Shown in pieces: positions 25,480 through 32,464 of a stretch of 64,000 bases of DNA (position 1 is its first letter; each line of letters opens with the position of its first letter). A program made the translations under genes and the position numbers. The DNA comes from CAYWVR01 sp964461715. Its GTDB lineage: Bacteria > Planctomycetota > Phycisphaerae > FEN-1346. Where the stretch lies: NCBI GenBank assembly GCA_964461715.1, contig CAYWVR010000010.1, positions 1 through 64,000 on the forward strand, in the 5' to 3' direction. Under the pieces are notes generated by a model, which was given only the letters and a program-made list of their open reading frames with translations, did not search any database and was not told where the DNA came from.

Positions 25480-27201
25480 TCACCCGCCGATCTTCTTCAT
25501 CGCGTCCTTGTAGAACATCCACGTCGGCGAGCCGCCGAAGGCGATGGCCATCCAGGCGGCATCGTCGATCTCGGCGTCCGAAAAGCCCATGGCGCGGGCC
25601 TTCCTGACGTGCGTCGCCAGACACGGCTCGCATTTGGCGAGGACCGACAGGGCGAGGTTGACGGCCTGCTTCGTGGCGGCGTCGAGGGCCCCCGGTTTGC
25701 CCGCCGCGCCCATGAAAGCGCGGAACGCGTTCTCGGTCGCGCCGGCGCCGGGGGCGCTGGCGGCGGGCGCACCACCGGCCTCCGGCGGCGCGCAGCATTC
25801 GCCTTTGTTCTGCGCCGGCGGCGGTGCGCAACGGCCGACCTGACTCGGGGCGCCGCCCGAGCAGCACGCCTCCTCGGCCATGGCTTGCGCGGCGTCGGCG
25901 CAGCACGATTCGGCGGCGTCGTCGGAGCAGCAGGCCTCGGCCTCTTTGGGGTCGCGGGCGGGCTCGCGGGTCTCGTCGGCGGGGGTGGGCATGGTTCGGC
26001 TCCCGTCGGTCCGGACGTGCACGCGGCCGGCGCCCTGAACGAGGACGCGGCCGATGATGCAGGCGGCGGAGACGCCGTCGGCGCGGAGGGCCGCGACGTA
26101 CGCCTCGGCGTTCTCCTGCGGCAGGGCCACCAGCAGCCCGCCGCTCGTCTGCGGGTCGAAGCACAGGTCCATCATCGCGTCGGTGACGCCCTCGCCGGGG
26201 ACGGCGGCGGCCTCGGAGGACTCGCGGTTGCGCTCGATGCCGCCCGGCACGATCCCCGCGGCCAAGGCTTCGAGCGCCTCGTCGAAGACGGGCAGGGCGT
26301 CCCAGGCGATCTGGACGTCGGTCTGGCTCGCGCGGGCCATCTCCGCCAGGTGCCCCATCAGGCCGAAGCCCGTCACGTCGGTGCAGGCGTGTGCCCCGTG
26401 CTCGATCATCCGCTCGGAGGCGGTGCGGTTGAGGGCGGCCATGGACGCGCCGATGGCGCGGGCGGCGGCGGCGGAGGCCCGGCCGATCTGGACGGCGAAC
26501 GCGAGGATGCCCGTCCCGAGCGGCTTCGTCAGCACCAGGGCGTCGCCCGGGCGGGCCCCGGCGTTCGTGAAGATTCTCTTGCGGTCCACCAGGCCCGTCA
26601 CGGCGAAGCCCGCCTTGATCTGGGGGTCCTGGATGCTGTGGCCGCCGACGACGGGCACGCCCGCCTCGCGCATCGTCTCAATCCCGCCGCGCAGGATTTC
26701 GGCCATCGCCGTCTCGTCGACCTCGCGCACGGGGAACCCGATGACGGAGAGGGCCGTCAGGGGCCGCCCGCCCATGGCGTACACATCACTCAAGCTATTC
26801 GAGGCGGCGATGCATCCGAACGTGTACGGGTCGTCCACGGACGGGCAGAAGACATCGACCGTCTGCACGAGGGCCACCTCGCCCTCCAGGGCATAGACGC
26901 CCGCGTCGTCGCCGGCGGCGCTGCCGACGAGAACCCGCGGGTCGTCGATCTCGGGCAGGCCCCTCAGAATCCGCTTCAGGCTCGCCTGGTCGATTTTCGA
27001 GGCGCACCCCGCCTTCTCGACGAGCGTCGTCAGGCGCACGGGCCCGCTCGGGACCTCCCGCGTCTCGCCCGCGCACAGGCACACGTCCCGCTCGCGAAAC
27101 AGGTCGCAGGGGCACGCCTTCTTCGGGTCGCAGATGCAGTGCCCGAGGCGCATCGAACGGCCCATCACGCGCTTGCGTTTCTCCAGGTCAACGTTCGGCA
27201 C
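25480..27201 (-). CDS. selD: Selenide, water dikinase fused to Cys-rich linker and AhpD-like domain
   Basis: 573 residues, GTG start with GAGGAA upstream. The N-terminal 46 residues carry three CxC pairs (Cys22/24, 30/32, 41/43) and may bind metal. The SelD core, about 50-400, makes selenophosphate from selenide and ATP; it has the catalytic pair in EKAGCASKID (Cys66, Lys69), then GSAAGDDAGVY, TVDVFCPSVDDPY, GGHSIQDP and the C-terminal DPQTSGGLLVALP. A linker has four CC pairs (424-425, 433-434, 446-447, 469-470) plus Cys458. Residues 488-573 form an AhpD/carboxymuconolactone-decarboxylase-like domain with the redox motif CEPC (524-527). I know of no such fusion as standard. Delivery or reduction of selenium in cis is an inference. 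Confidence 0.93.
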   Translation of the reverse strand: MPNVDLEKRKRVMGRSMRLGHCICDPKKACPCDLFRERDVCLCAGETREVPSGPVRLTTLVEKAGCASKIDQASLKRILRGLPEIDDPRVLVGSAAGDDAGVYALEGEVALVQTVDVFCPSVDDPYTFGCIAASNSLSDVYAMGGRPLTALSVIGFPVREVDETAMAEILRGGIETMREAGVPVVGGHSIQDPQIKAGFAVTGLVDRKRIFTNAGARPGDALVLTKPLGTGILAFAVQIGRASAAAARAIGASMAALNRTASERMIEHGAHACTDVTGFGLMGHLAEMARASQTDVQIAWDALPVFDEALEALAAGIVPGGIERNRESSEAAAVPGEGVTDAMMDLCFDPQTSGGLLVALPQENAEAYVAALRADGVSAACIIGRVLVQGAGRVHVRTDGSRTMPTPADETREPARDPKEAEACCSDDAAESCCADAAQAMAEEACCSGGAPSQVGRCAPPPAQNKGECCAPPEAGGAPAASAPGAGATENAFRAFMGAAGKPGALDAATKQAVNLALSVLAKCEPCLATHVRKARAMGFSDAEIDDAAWMAIAFGGSPTWMFYKDAMKKIGG

Positions 27202-27276
27202 GGGGGGTTCCTCAACGAAGGCGACGTTCGGGTCCAGGCATTATATCCGACGCGGCGGTCTTGCCAAGGTTCCCTC

Positions 27277-27304
27277 TTGGCACGCGGCGGGCGGGGTCTA
27301 GAAT
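27277..27304 (+). promoter_or_regulatory. Likely promoter of the CoA-dehydratase-activase-like gene
   Basis: TTGGCA (27277-27282) and TAGAAT (27299-27304) are 16 nt apart, 21 bp before the GTG start, with GGAGGAGG between. Confidence 0.5.
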
Positions 27305-27325
27305 GGCGGCAGGGAGGAGGCGGAC

Positions 27326-28120
27326 GTGACCCGGACGGCGCTCGGCATCGATCTCGGCTCGCGGACGACGAAGATCGTGCGCGTTGCCGGCGGCCGCGTC
27401 GAGCGGAGCGAGATCTTCGACACGGGCCACGATCCCCTCGCCCCGCTCGCCCGGGCCCTCGAAGCCCAGCCTTCCGCCGACGTCACCGTCGCCACGGGCT
27501 ACGGGCGGCACCTCGCGCGGGCGCGGCTCGACTGCCGCGTCGTGACCGAGATCCGCGCCTGCGCCCGGGGCGCCGCCCACGTCGGGCCGGGGTGCGGAAG
27601 CGTGCTGGACGTGGGCGGCCAGGACACGAAGGCGATCGAGCTTGCGGCAGGCGGCGGGTTCGGGCGGTTCGAGATGAACGACCGGTGTGCCGCCGGGACC
27701 GGGCGGTTTCTGGAGGTCATGGCGGGGGCTCTGGGGTATGATCTGGAGACGATGGCGACCGCGGCGGCGTCGGCCGACGGAGCGGTGGCGCTCTCGATCG
27801 TCTGCACGGTGTTCGCCGAGAGCGAGGTCGTCTCGCGGGTCGCCCGCGGCGAGGACCGGGCCGCCATCGCGCGCGGCCTGCACATCGCCACGGCCCGGCG
27901 GATCGCGGCGATGGCGTCGCGTCTGGAGACGGGCGAGCGGATGCTGTTCGTGGGCGGCGTGGCGAACAATCGGGCGATGGTCCGGGCGCTCGAGGACGAA
28001 CTGGACGTGCCGCTCGCGGTCCCCGAGCGGCCGGAGCGGGTCGTCGCGCTGGGGGCGGCGCTCATCGGCTTGGATGATGGGGACCCATCGCCGCGTGCCC
28101 GTGGAGAAGCAGCAACGTAA
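27326..28120 (+). CDS. HgdC/BadF-family ATPase (acyl-CoA dehydratase activase-like)
   Basis: 264 residues from a GTG with a strong GGAGGAGG. This ASKHA-fold ATPase family passes a low-potential electron to partner Fe-S enzymes with ATP hydrolysis. Visible motifs are GIDLGSRTTKIV (phosphate 1), DVGGQDTKAIEL, MNDRCAAGTGRFLEVMAG and the adenosine motif FVGGVANNRAMVRALED. The two cysteines that bridge the dimer's [4Fe-4S] cluster, Cys121 and Cys160, are 39 residues apart, the same spacing as in the glutaryl-dehydratase activator. No dehydratase is encoded nearby, so the true partner is unknown. Its place inside the selenium island is suggestive only. Confidence 0.88.
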   Translation: MTRTALGIDLGSRTTKIVRVAGGRVERSEIFDTGHDPLAPLARALEAQPSADVTVATGYGRHLARARLDCRVVTEIRACARGAAHVGPGCGSVLDVGGQDTKAIELAAGGGFGRFEMNDRCAAGTGRFLEVMAGALGYDLETMATAAASADGAVALSIVCTVFAESEVVSRVARGEDRAAIARGLHIATARRIAAMASRLETGERMLFVGGVANNRAMVRALEDELDVPLAVPERPERVVALGAALIGLDDGDPSPRARGEAAT

Positions 28121-28127
28121 GGAGGTC

Positions 28128-28316
28128 GTGATAAACAGGCGCGTCTTCCTGACGGCCGCCGACGTCTTCCTGCCCGGCAAGAAGACGTGCGGGGAGGCGA
28201 TCCTCGGGGCCGGGTGCGAGGCCCTCGGCATCGACCGTCGCATCGTGTCGGACGTCGCTCTCGCGCTCGGGGGCGCCGTGCGCACCACGGGCCCGGGGAA
28301 AAGACGCGCGGCATGA
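28128..28316 (+). pseudogene. Truncated C_GCAxxG_C_C family protein
   Basis: Right after the ATPase stop, a frame gives VFLPGKKTCGEAILGAGCEA, then LGIDRRIVSDVALALGGAVRTTG. This resembles the first half of the C_GCAxxG_C_C family (FxxGxNCAQAVLxAF...LASGFGGGxxRxG), which has Cys-rich redox or metal sites. Homology stops after RTTG, the frame ends at TGA 28314-28316, and the expected CGA..GALM half is missing. The following 30 bp run into the 3' end of the convergent selenoprotein gene. GTG 28128 lies too close to the AAGGAGG (2 nt), so the start is uncertain. It is probably a broken gene, although a short functional protein is possible. Confidence 0.45.
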
Positions 28317-28346
28317 TCATTCCAGACGTGTGGGTTTGGCCCGCTT

Positions 28347-29018
28347 CTACTCGATCGTTTCCCACGTCTCCTCGTGGGACCACTGGAACGGACCGAGTTG
28401 CGGCTCGACCTTGACCTGGAACTTTCCTTTGAAGCTGGAAGGTACTCGCCACGAGTACTGGCAGGTCCCGCCTCAGCCATACTCATAGGCGCCGGTGTGC
28501 AGGGGCTTGCCGCTTTCGTCCAGGAACATGATCTTCGGATTCGGGACGCGGCTTCGGCCCTTGTAGACGACCGTGCGGTACCGCTCGCCGGACTTGCCGT
28601 AGAACCCGAGGCCGACGTAGACGGTCGTGGCCCCGCTTTTTTGGGTGACGCTCAGCGGCGTCTTGACGACGAGCGGCTCGCCGCCCTCGACGGAGGTCGT
28701 CTGGCCCTCGGCGATCTGGATTGCCGCGAGCTTGCCGAAGGGGGCCTGGCCGTCGCATCGCCAGAGGGTCACGCGCCTGCGGGCGTCGACCTCCTGGGCA
28801 TGAATCTTGATGCCCTTGACCGTATACGTGCCCGCGGCCATGGGCACCTCGCGCATGGGCGGCACACTCACGTTCCGCCCGCGCACGTCGAGATCGAGGA
28901 TCATGCCCGGCGTCGCGACCTTCAGCTTCCCGGCGCCCGCCGAGAAGCTGTGCGTGGCGATCGCCCCGGCCGTCAGCGCCAGGACCGCCAGCCCGGTCCA
29001 CCCTCGTTTCATGGTCAT
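28347..29018 (-). CDS. Candidate selenoprotein 2, secreted, UGGTC motif, Sec at residue 182
   Basis: A conventional reading stops at TGA 28473-28475. Readthrough gives exactly 41 more residues to a TAG at 28347-28349. The tail starts UGGTCQYSWRVPS and contains LGPFQW, with 25 of 41 residues identical to candidate 1. Upstream the two also share GERY, a DESG/DETG turn and an aromatic-Gly pair before the Sec (AYEYG). Start ATG 29018 has AGGAG 8 nt upstream and a signal peptide (GWTGLAVLALTAGAIATHSF). The 223-residue product appears to be a periplasmic beta-sandwich-like protein with a C-terminal Sec/Cys site. I do not recognise the family and assign no function. Confidence 0.85.
28442..28458 (-). 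promoter_or_regulatory. Bacterial SECIS-like hairpin of candidate selenoprotein 2
   Basis: After TGA (28475-28473) and 14 bases, the minus strand forms GTACTCG-TGG-CGAGTAC, a 7-bp stem whose loop again starts 22 nt from UGA. The outer two pairs present in gene 1 are lost, but the loop and inner stem are identical, as expected for a SelB-recognised element. Confidence 0.75.
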
Positions 29019-29060
29019 GGCCAAGACTCCTTGCGTCCGGACGGGACGTATCGTCCACCT

Positions 29061-29090
29061 ACTATACGCACAAGCCCATCCCGCCGCCAA
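29061..29090 (-). promoter_or_regulatory. Possible promoter of candidate selenoprotein 2
   Basis: Minus strand TTGGCG (29090-29085) and TATAGT (29066-29061) are 18 nt apart, about 42 bp before the start. The -35 hexamer is the same as that proposed for candidate 1. Confidence 0.4.
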
Positions 29091-29289
29091 GAAAAAATTG
29101 GCGCCAAGGGCCGCCGCGCGAACGCAGGTGGCGCGGCGGGTTCGAGGATTGAGCGCGAGAAGGTATCGGGAACCGTGATGTAGGACCGTGCGGTCTTCCC
29201 GCCGCGTGACGCAAGCACGAACGGAGGGAGCGCATATGCGTCCGGCGGTGTCTGTCGTCGGCGGGCCGCCGGGAGCGCCTCAAGTTCGC

Positions 29290-29405
29290 GCAGAAAGGGG
29301 GCGAAAAGGGGTCGGAAAGGGGGCCACTTCCCCCCTCGTTCCCCCCCGGAAGTCGCATAAAGTGTGTCGCTTAGGGATAAAGCGTTTAGCGCATAGCGTC
29401 AAGTT
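29290..29405 (-). repeat. Dispersed intergenic repeat, copy C
   Basis: Read on the minus strand this block has TTGACGCTATGCGCTAAACG, then CGACACACTTTATGCGAC, a G-rich run (GGGGGGGAACGAGGGGGGAA) and ends CTGCGCGAACTTG, the same order as copies A (6946-7063) and B (46284-46417). It occupies the middle of the 590-bp gap between selenoprotein 2 and the aconitase gene. Outside the repeat and the two promoters I see nothing in this gap. Confidence 0.6.
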
Positions 29406-29545
29406 CGGAAAAGCGCAGCACGAATTATGGAAATTCGGGGGGTCGAATTATGGGCGACCGGCCCGGCGGGGCGGGGCGGAGCGAGGGGGCGAATGGCGGC
29501 GCGCGGGGGGGCGGACGAGGGCCCGCGGTCGGCCCGCGATTCGTC

Positions 29546-29574
29546 TTGAGGCGAGTCTCGGGGGGACCTATAAT
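29546..29574 (+). promoter_or_regulatory. Promoter of the aconitase-family gene
   Basis: TTGAGG (29546-29551) and a perfect TATAAT (29569-29574) are 17 nt apart, 35 bp before the start codon. This is among the best sigma-70-type matches in the window. Confidence 0.7.
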
Positions 29575-29609
29575 GCCCGACTCGCCCGACTGCGGAAGGA
29601 GCCGTACGG

Positions 29610-31544
29610 ATGGCCCGGAACGTCACGATGAAGATTCTCGAAGCGCACCTCGTCGAGGGGACCCTGGAGGCGGGGGCGCCCATCGCGATCCGCATCGACC
29701 AGACCCTTACCCAGGACATCACGGGCACGATGGCCATGATGGAGTACGAGGCCATGGGCGCCCCGCCCCCCGCGACGGAGGTCTCGGTCAACTACGTCGA
29801 CCACAACCTGATGCAGCTCGGTTTCGAGAACGCCGATGATCACGCGTTCCTGCGGACGTTCAGCGCGCGGCACGGGATGCTCTTCTCGAAGCCGGGCAAC
29901 GGCATCTGTCACCAGGTTCACCTCGAGCGGTTTAGCCGCCCGGGGGCCACGCTCCTTGGGGCCGACTCGCACACGCCCACCTCGGGCGGGGCGGGGATGA
30001 TCGCCGTCGGGGCGGGGGGGCTGGACGTCGCCTGCGCGATCTCCGGGCGGCCCTTCCGGCCGGCGTGCCCGAAGGTGCTGCGCGTCGAGCTCACGGGCGC
30101 CCTCCAGCCGTTCGTCACGGCCAAGGACGTGATCCTCAAGATGCTCGCGATCCTCTCCACCCGGGGCAACGTGGGCTGGGTCGTCGAGTACGGCGGCCCC
30201 GGCGCGCGGACCCTCTCGGTGCCGGAGCGGGCGACGATCACGAACATGGGCGCGGAGCTGGGCGTCACGACGAGCCTCTTCCCGAGCGACGAGACCACCC
30301 GGCGGTTCCTCGAGGCCCAGGGCCGCGCCGAGGCGTGGACGCCGCTCGATGCCGACCCGGACGCCCCGTACGACCGGACGATCGAGCTGGATCTCGCGGC
30401 GGTCGAGCCGATGATCGCCTGCCCCCACTCGCCGGACCACGTGCGGCCCGTGCGAGAGCTGGCCGGCACGAAGGTCGACCAGGTCTGCATCGGGTCCTGC
30501 ACGAACTCGAGCTACCGGGACCTGATGACCGTGGCGGCGCTGCTCAAGGGGCGTAAGGTTCGTGACGAGCTGGACTTGGTGGTGGCCCCCGGCTCGCGGC
30601 AGGTGCTCGAGAACATCGCCCGGACCGACGCCGTCTACGACCTGGTGGCCGCCGGGGCGCGGCTGGACGAGGCGGCGTGCGGGTTCTGCATCGGGGCGGC
30701 CCAAGCCCCGCGGACCCACGCCGTCAGCGTCCGCACCTCGAACCGCAACTTCGAGGGACGTTCCGGCACGAAGACGGCGGGGGTGTACCTGGCGAGCCCG
30801 GAGACGGCCGTGGCGTGCGCGCTGACGGGCGAGATCGCGGACCCGCGGGAGGCGGGCCTTCCGTGGCCCGAGATCGCGGAGCCGCCGGCCTACGTGGTGG
30901 ACGATTCGATGATTGTCCATCCGCCGGAGGACCCGTCGGAGGTGGAGGTGGTGCGGGGCCCGAACCTCGTCCCGCCGCCCCCGTTCGAGGCCCTGCCGGA
31001 CCGGCTGGAGGGGGGGGTGGGCCTGAAAGTCGGCGACAAGATCACGACCGACCACATCATGCCCGCGGGCCGGCTGGCCGTCTACCGGAGCAACGTGCCG
31101 AAGTACGCCGGGTACGTGTTCTCGGGCGTGGATGAATCGTTCGCGGAGCGGGCCCTGGCGCTTCGCGACGCGGGCCGCGCGGTTTTCATCGTGGCGGGCG
31201 ACTCCTACGGCCAGGGCTCCAGCCGCGAGCACGCGGCCCTGTGTCCGCGGTACCTCGGGGTGCGGGCCGTGCTGGCGAAGGCCATTGAGCGGATTCACCA
31301 GGCCAACCTCACGAACTTCGGCATCCTGCCCCTGGTCTTCACCGACCCGGCGGACTACGATCGGATCGAGCCGGGCGACGAGCTGGTCCTCGCGGACCTT
31401 CGGCGGGGCGTGGCCGAGACCGAGACGCTGAGCATCGAGAATCGCTCGAACGGGGCGCGGTACGAGGTGCGTCTGGAGGCCCGGGGGGAGCAGCGGGAGG
31501 CGCTCGCGGCGGGCGGGGTGCTGAACCTCGGGGCGGGCACATAA
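29610..31544 (+). CDS. Aconitate hydratase family enzyme
   Basis: 644 residues, a cytosolic [4Fe-4S] dehydratase of the aconitase superfamily that interconverts citrate and isocitrate through cis-aconitate. The three cluster cysteines sit in IGSCTNSSYRDL and ACGFCIGAAQAPRTHA. Substrate-site motifs are LGADSHTPTSGGAGMIAVGA, TTDHIMPAGRLAVYRSNVPK and the swivel-domain AGDSYGQGSSREHAALCPRY. The length and domain order fit the short, single-chain putative aconitases of about 640-660 residues, rather than the 900-residue AcnA or two-subunit LeuCD. A homoaconitase or isopropylmalate role cannot be excluded by sequence reading. It is monocistronic with its own promoter. Confidence 0.88.
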   Translation: MARNVTMKILEAHLVEGTLEAGAPIAIRIDQTLTQDITGTMAMMEYEAMGAPPPATEVSVNYVDHNLMQLGFENADDHAFLRTFSARHGMLFSKPGNGICHQVHLERFSRPGATLLGADSHTPTSGGAGMIAVGAGGLDVACAISGRPFRPACPKVLRVELTGALQPFVTAKDVILKMLAILSTRGNVGWVVEYGGPGARTLSVPERATITNMGAELGVTTSLFPSDETTRRFLEAQGRAEAWTPLDADPDAPYDRTIELDLAAVEPMIACPHSPDHVRPVRELAGTKVDQVCIGSCTNSSYRDLMTVAALLKGRKVRDELDLVVAPGSRQVLENIARTDAVYDLVAAGARLDEAACGFCIGAAQAPRTHAVSVRTSNRNFEGRSGTKTAGVYLASPETAVACALTGEIADPREAGLPWPEIAEPPAYVVDDSMIVHPPEDPSEVEVVRGPNLVPPPPFEALPDRLEGGVGLKVGDKITTDHIMPAGRLAVYRSNVPKYAGYVFSGVDESFAERALALRDAGRAVFIVAGDSYGQGSSREHAALCPRYLGVRAVLAKAIERIHQANLTNFGILPLVFTDPADYDRIEPGDELVLADLRRGVAETETLSIENRSNGARYEVRLEARGEQREALAAGGVLNLGAGT

Positions 31545-31549
31545 GAAAG

Positions 31550-31576
31550 CTCCCGGGCGCGCATGGCGCCCGGGAG
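31550..31576. terminator. Strong hairpin after the aconitase gene
   Basis: CTCCCGGGCGC-GCATG-GCGCCCGGGAG is a perfect 11-bp stem starting 5 bp after the stop codon. No T run follows on the plus strand. It may end transcription of the aconitase gene and, from the other side, of a possible small ORF at 31617-31676. Confidence 0.6.
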
Positions 31577-31616
31577 GGATGCCCCCATGTGCGTCGGCCC
31601 GCCGACCGACGCGATC

Positions 31617-31676
31617 CTAGCAGAGCGCGATGTACGTCGCGAAGGCGATGATGAGGATTTTGAGTCGCCGGATCAT
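31617..31676 (-). CDS. Possible 19-residue hydrophobic peptide
   Basis: ATG at 31676 is preceded by GAAAGGGG at good spacing and gives MIRRLKILIIAFATYIALC followed by TAG. A basic start (RR, K) followed by one hydrophobic helix is typical of small membrane peptides such as toxins or regulators. The strong hairpin at 31550-31576 lies just beyond its stop. There are no homologues I can name and chance is a real alternative, since short ORFs are common. The rest of the 400-bp gap 31545-31942 contains the hairpin and the promoter of the NifU-like gene. Confidence 0.35.
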   Translation of the reverse strand: MIRRLKILIIAFATYIALC

Positions 31677-31841
31677 GCGTCGCCCCTTTCACCGGATTCA
31701 CGTGCCCGCAGGGAAAGGATATGCGCGTTCGGCCGAAAAGCAAATAGATGTGAATCTGGGATAGATAGGAAGTTCGGGGCGGGAAAGATGGGGAAGATGG
31801 GGGCCCTGGGGGAGGATGCCCGCGTGGGTCTCGATTCGCGG

Positions 31842-31869
31842 TGGACACGACCCGCCGGGGACGTATAAT
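31842..31869 (+). promoter_or_regulatory. Promoter of the NifU-like gene
   Basis: TGGACA (31842-31847) and perfect TATAAT (31864-31869) with a 16-nt spacer, 74 bp before the NifU-like ATG. The GC-rich leader can fold (GGCGCGGGCGGCCCGGCCGC region). Confidence 0.65.
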
Positions 31870-31942
31870 GCCGGAACGTGAGAGGGCGCGGGCGGCCCGG
31901 CCGCGGGGTCGGTCCGGGCGCGGCCGCAGGAAGAGGTGGACC

Positions 31943-32167
31943 ATGAAAGAGAAAGTCCAGTCCGTGATCGACGAAATTCGGCCGCTCCTGCAGGCCGACG
32001 GCGGGGACATCGAGCTGGTGGAGGTAGATGAGGAGGGCACGGTCAAAGTACGGCTCCAGGGGGCCTGCAAGGGGTGTCCGGGGGCGCAGATGACGTTGAA
32101 GATGGCCGTCGAGCGTCGCCTCAAGGCCCGGGTCCCCGAGGTCCAGACCGTGGAAAGCGTCGCGTAG
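31943..32167 (+). CDS. NifU C-terminal-like Fe-S scaffold protein
   Basis: 74 residues, ATG with GAGGTGG upstream. It is a stand-alone NifU C-terminal (Nfu) domain. The cluster-binding motif CKGCPGAQMTL is complete, preceded by RPLLQADGGDIELVEVDEEG and VKVRLQGA, and followed by VERRLKARVPEVQTVESV. Such proteins transiently hold a [4Fe-4S] cluster and pass it to apo-proteins. The gene lies 38 bp before a ferredoxin gene and 330 bp after an aconitase-type Fe-S enzyme, a sensible context. Confidence 0.93.
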   Translation: MKEKVQSVIDEIRPLLQADGGDIELVEVDEEGTVKVRLQGACKGCPGAQMTLKMAVERRLKARVPEVQTVESVA

Positions 32168-32205
32168 CGCGGCGAAATGTATCCCCGAATGGAAAGGAGT
32201 GGACG

Positions 32206-32376
32206 GTGGCGCATCAGATAAGCGATGAGTGCGTGAGCTGCGGGTCCTGCGAGCCGGAGTGCCCGGTCGAGGCCATCAGCGAAGGCGACGGCAAGTACGT
32301 GATCGACGCGGCGAAATGCACGGATTGCGGCTCGTGCGTGGAGGTTTGCCCCGTCGACGCCATCTGCGAAGCTTAA
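32206..32376 (+). CDS. 2[4Fe-4S] ferredoxin
   Basis: 56 residues from GTG with AAAGGAG 6-8 nt upstream. Both clusters have complete motifs: CVSCGSCEPECPVEAI and CTDCGSCVEVCPVDAI. The internal two-fold symmetry and length are those of clostridial-type ferredoxins, low-potential electron carriers for anaerobic enzymes such as radical SAM proteins or CoA-dehydratase activases. It is probably co-transcribed with the NifU-like gene. Confidence 0.95.
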   Translation: MAHQISDECVSCGSCEPECPVEAISEGDGKYVIDAAKCTDCGSCVEVCPVDAICEA

Positions 32377-32464
32377 TGCTCGTGATGTTTCGATAGGGTT
32401 GTATCGGGCTGCCCCGCCCCGGCGGCGGACGGCAGCCCGCGCCCCTTTCCACGCCGGGTGCGGG

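Noticed and set aside
27326..28120. Assignment as a specific 2-hydroxyglutaryl-CoA dehydratase activator
   Set aside because: No dehydratase subunits nearby. The family also serves other Fe-S enzymes, so only the family is named.
28314..28316. TGA of the C_GCAxxG_C_C fragment as another Sec codon
   Set aside because: The sequence after it is antisense of the selenoprotein 2 tail, shows no family homology, and no hairpin follows at SECIS distance.
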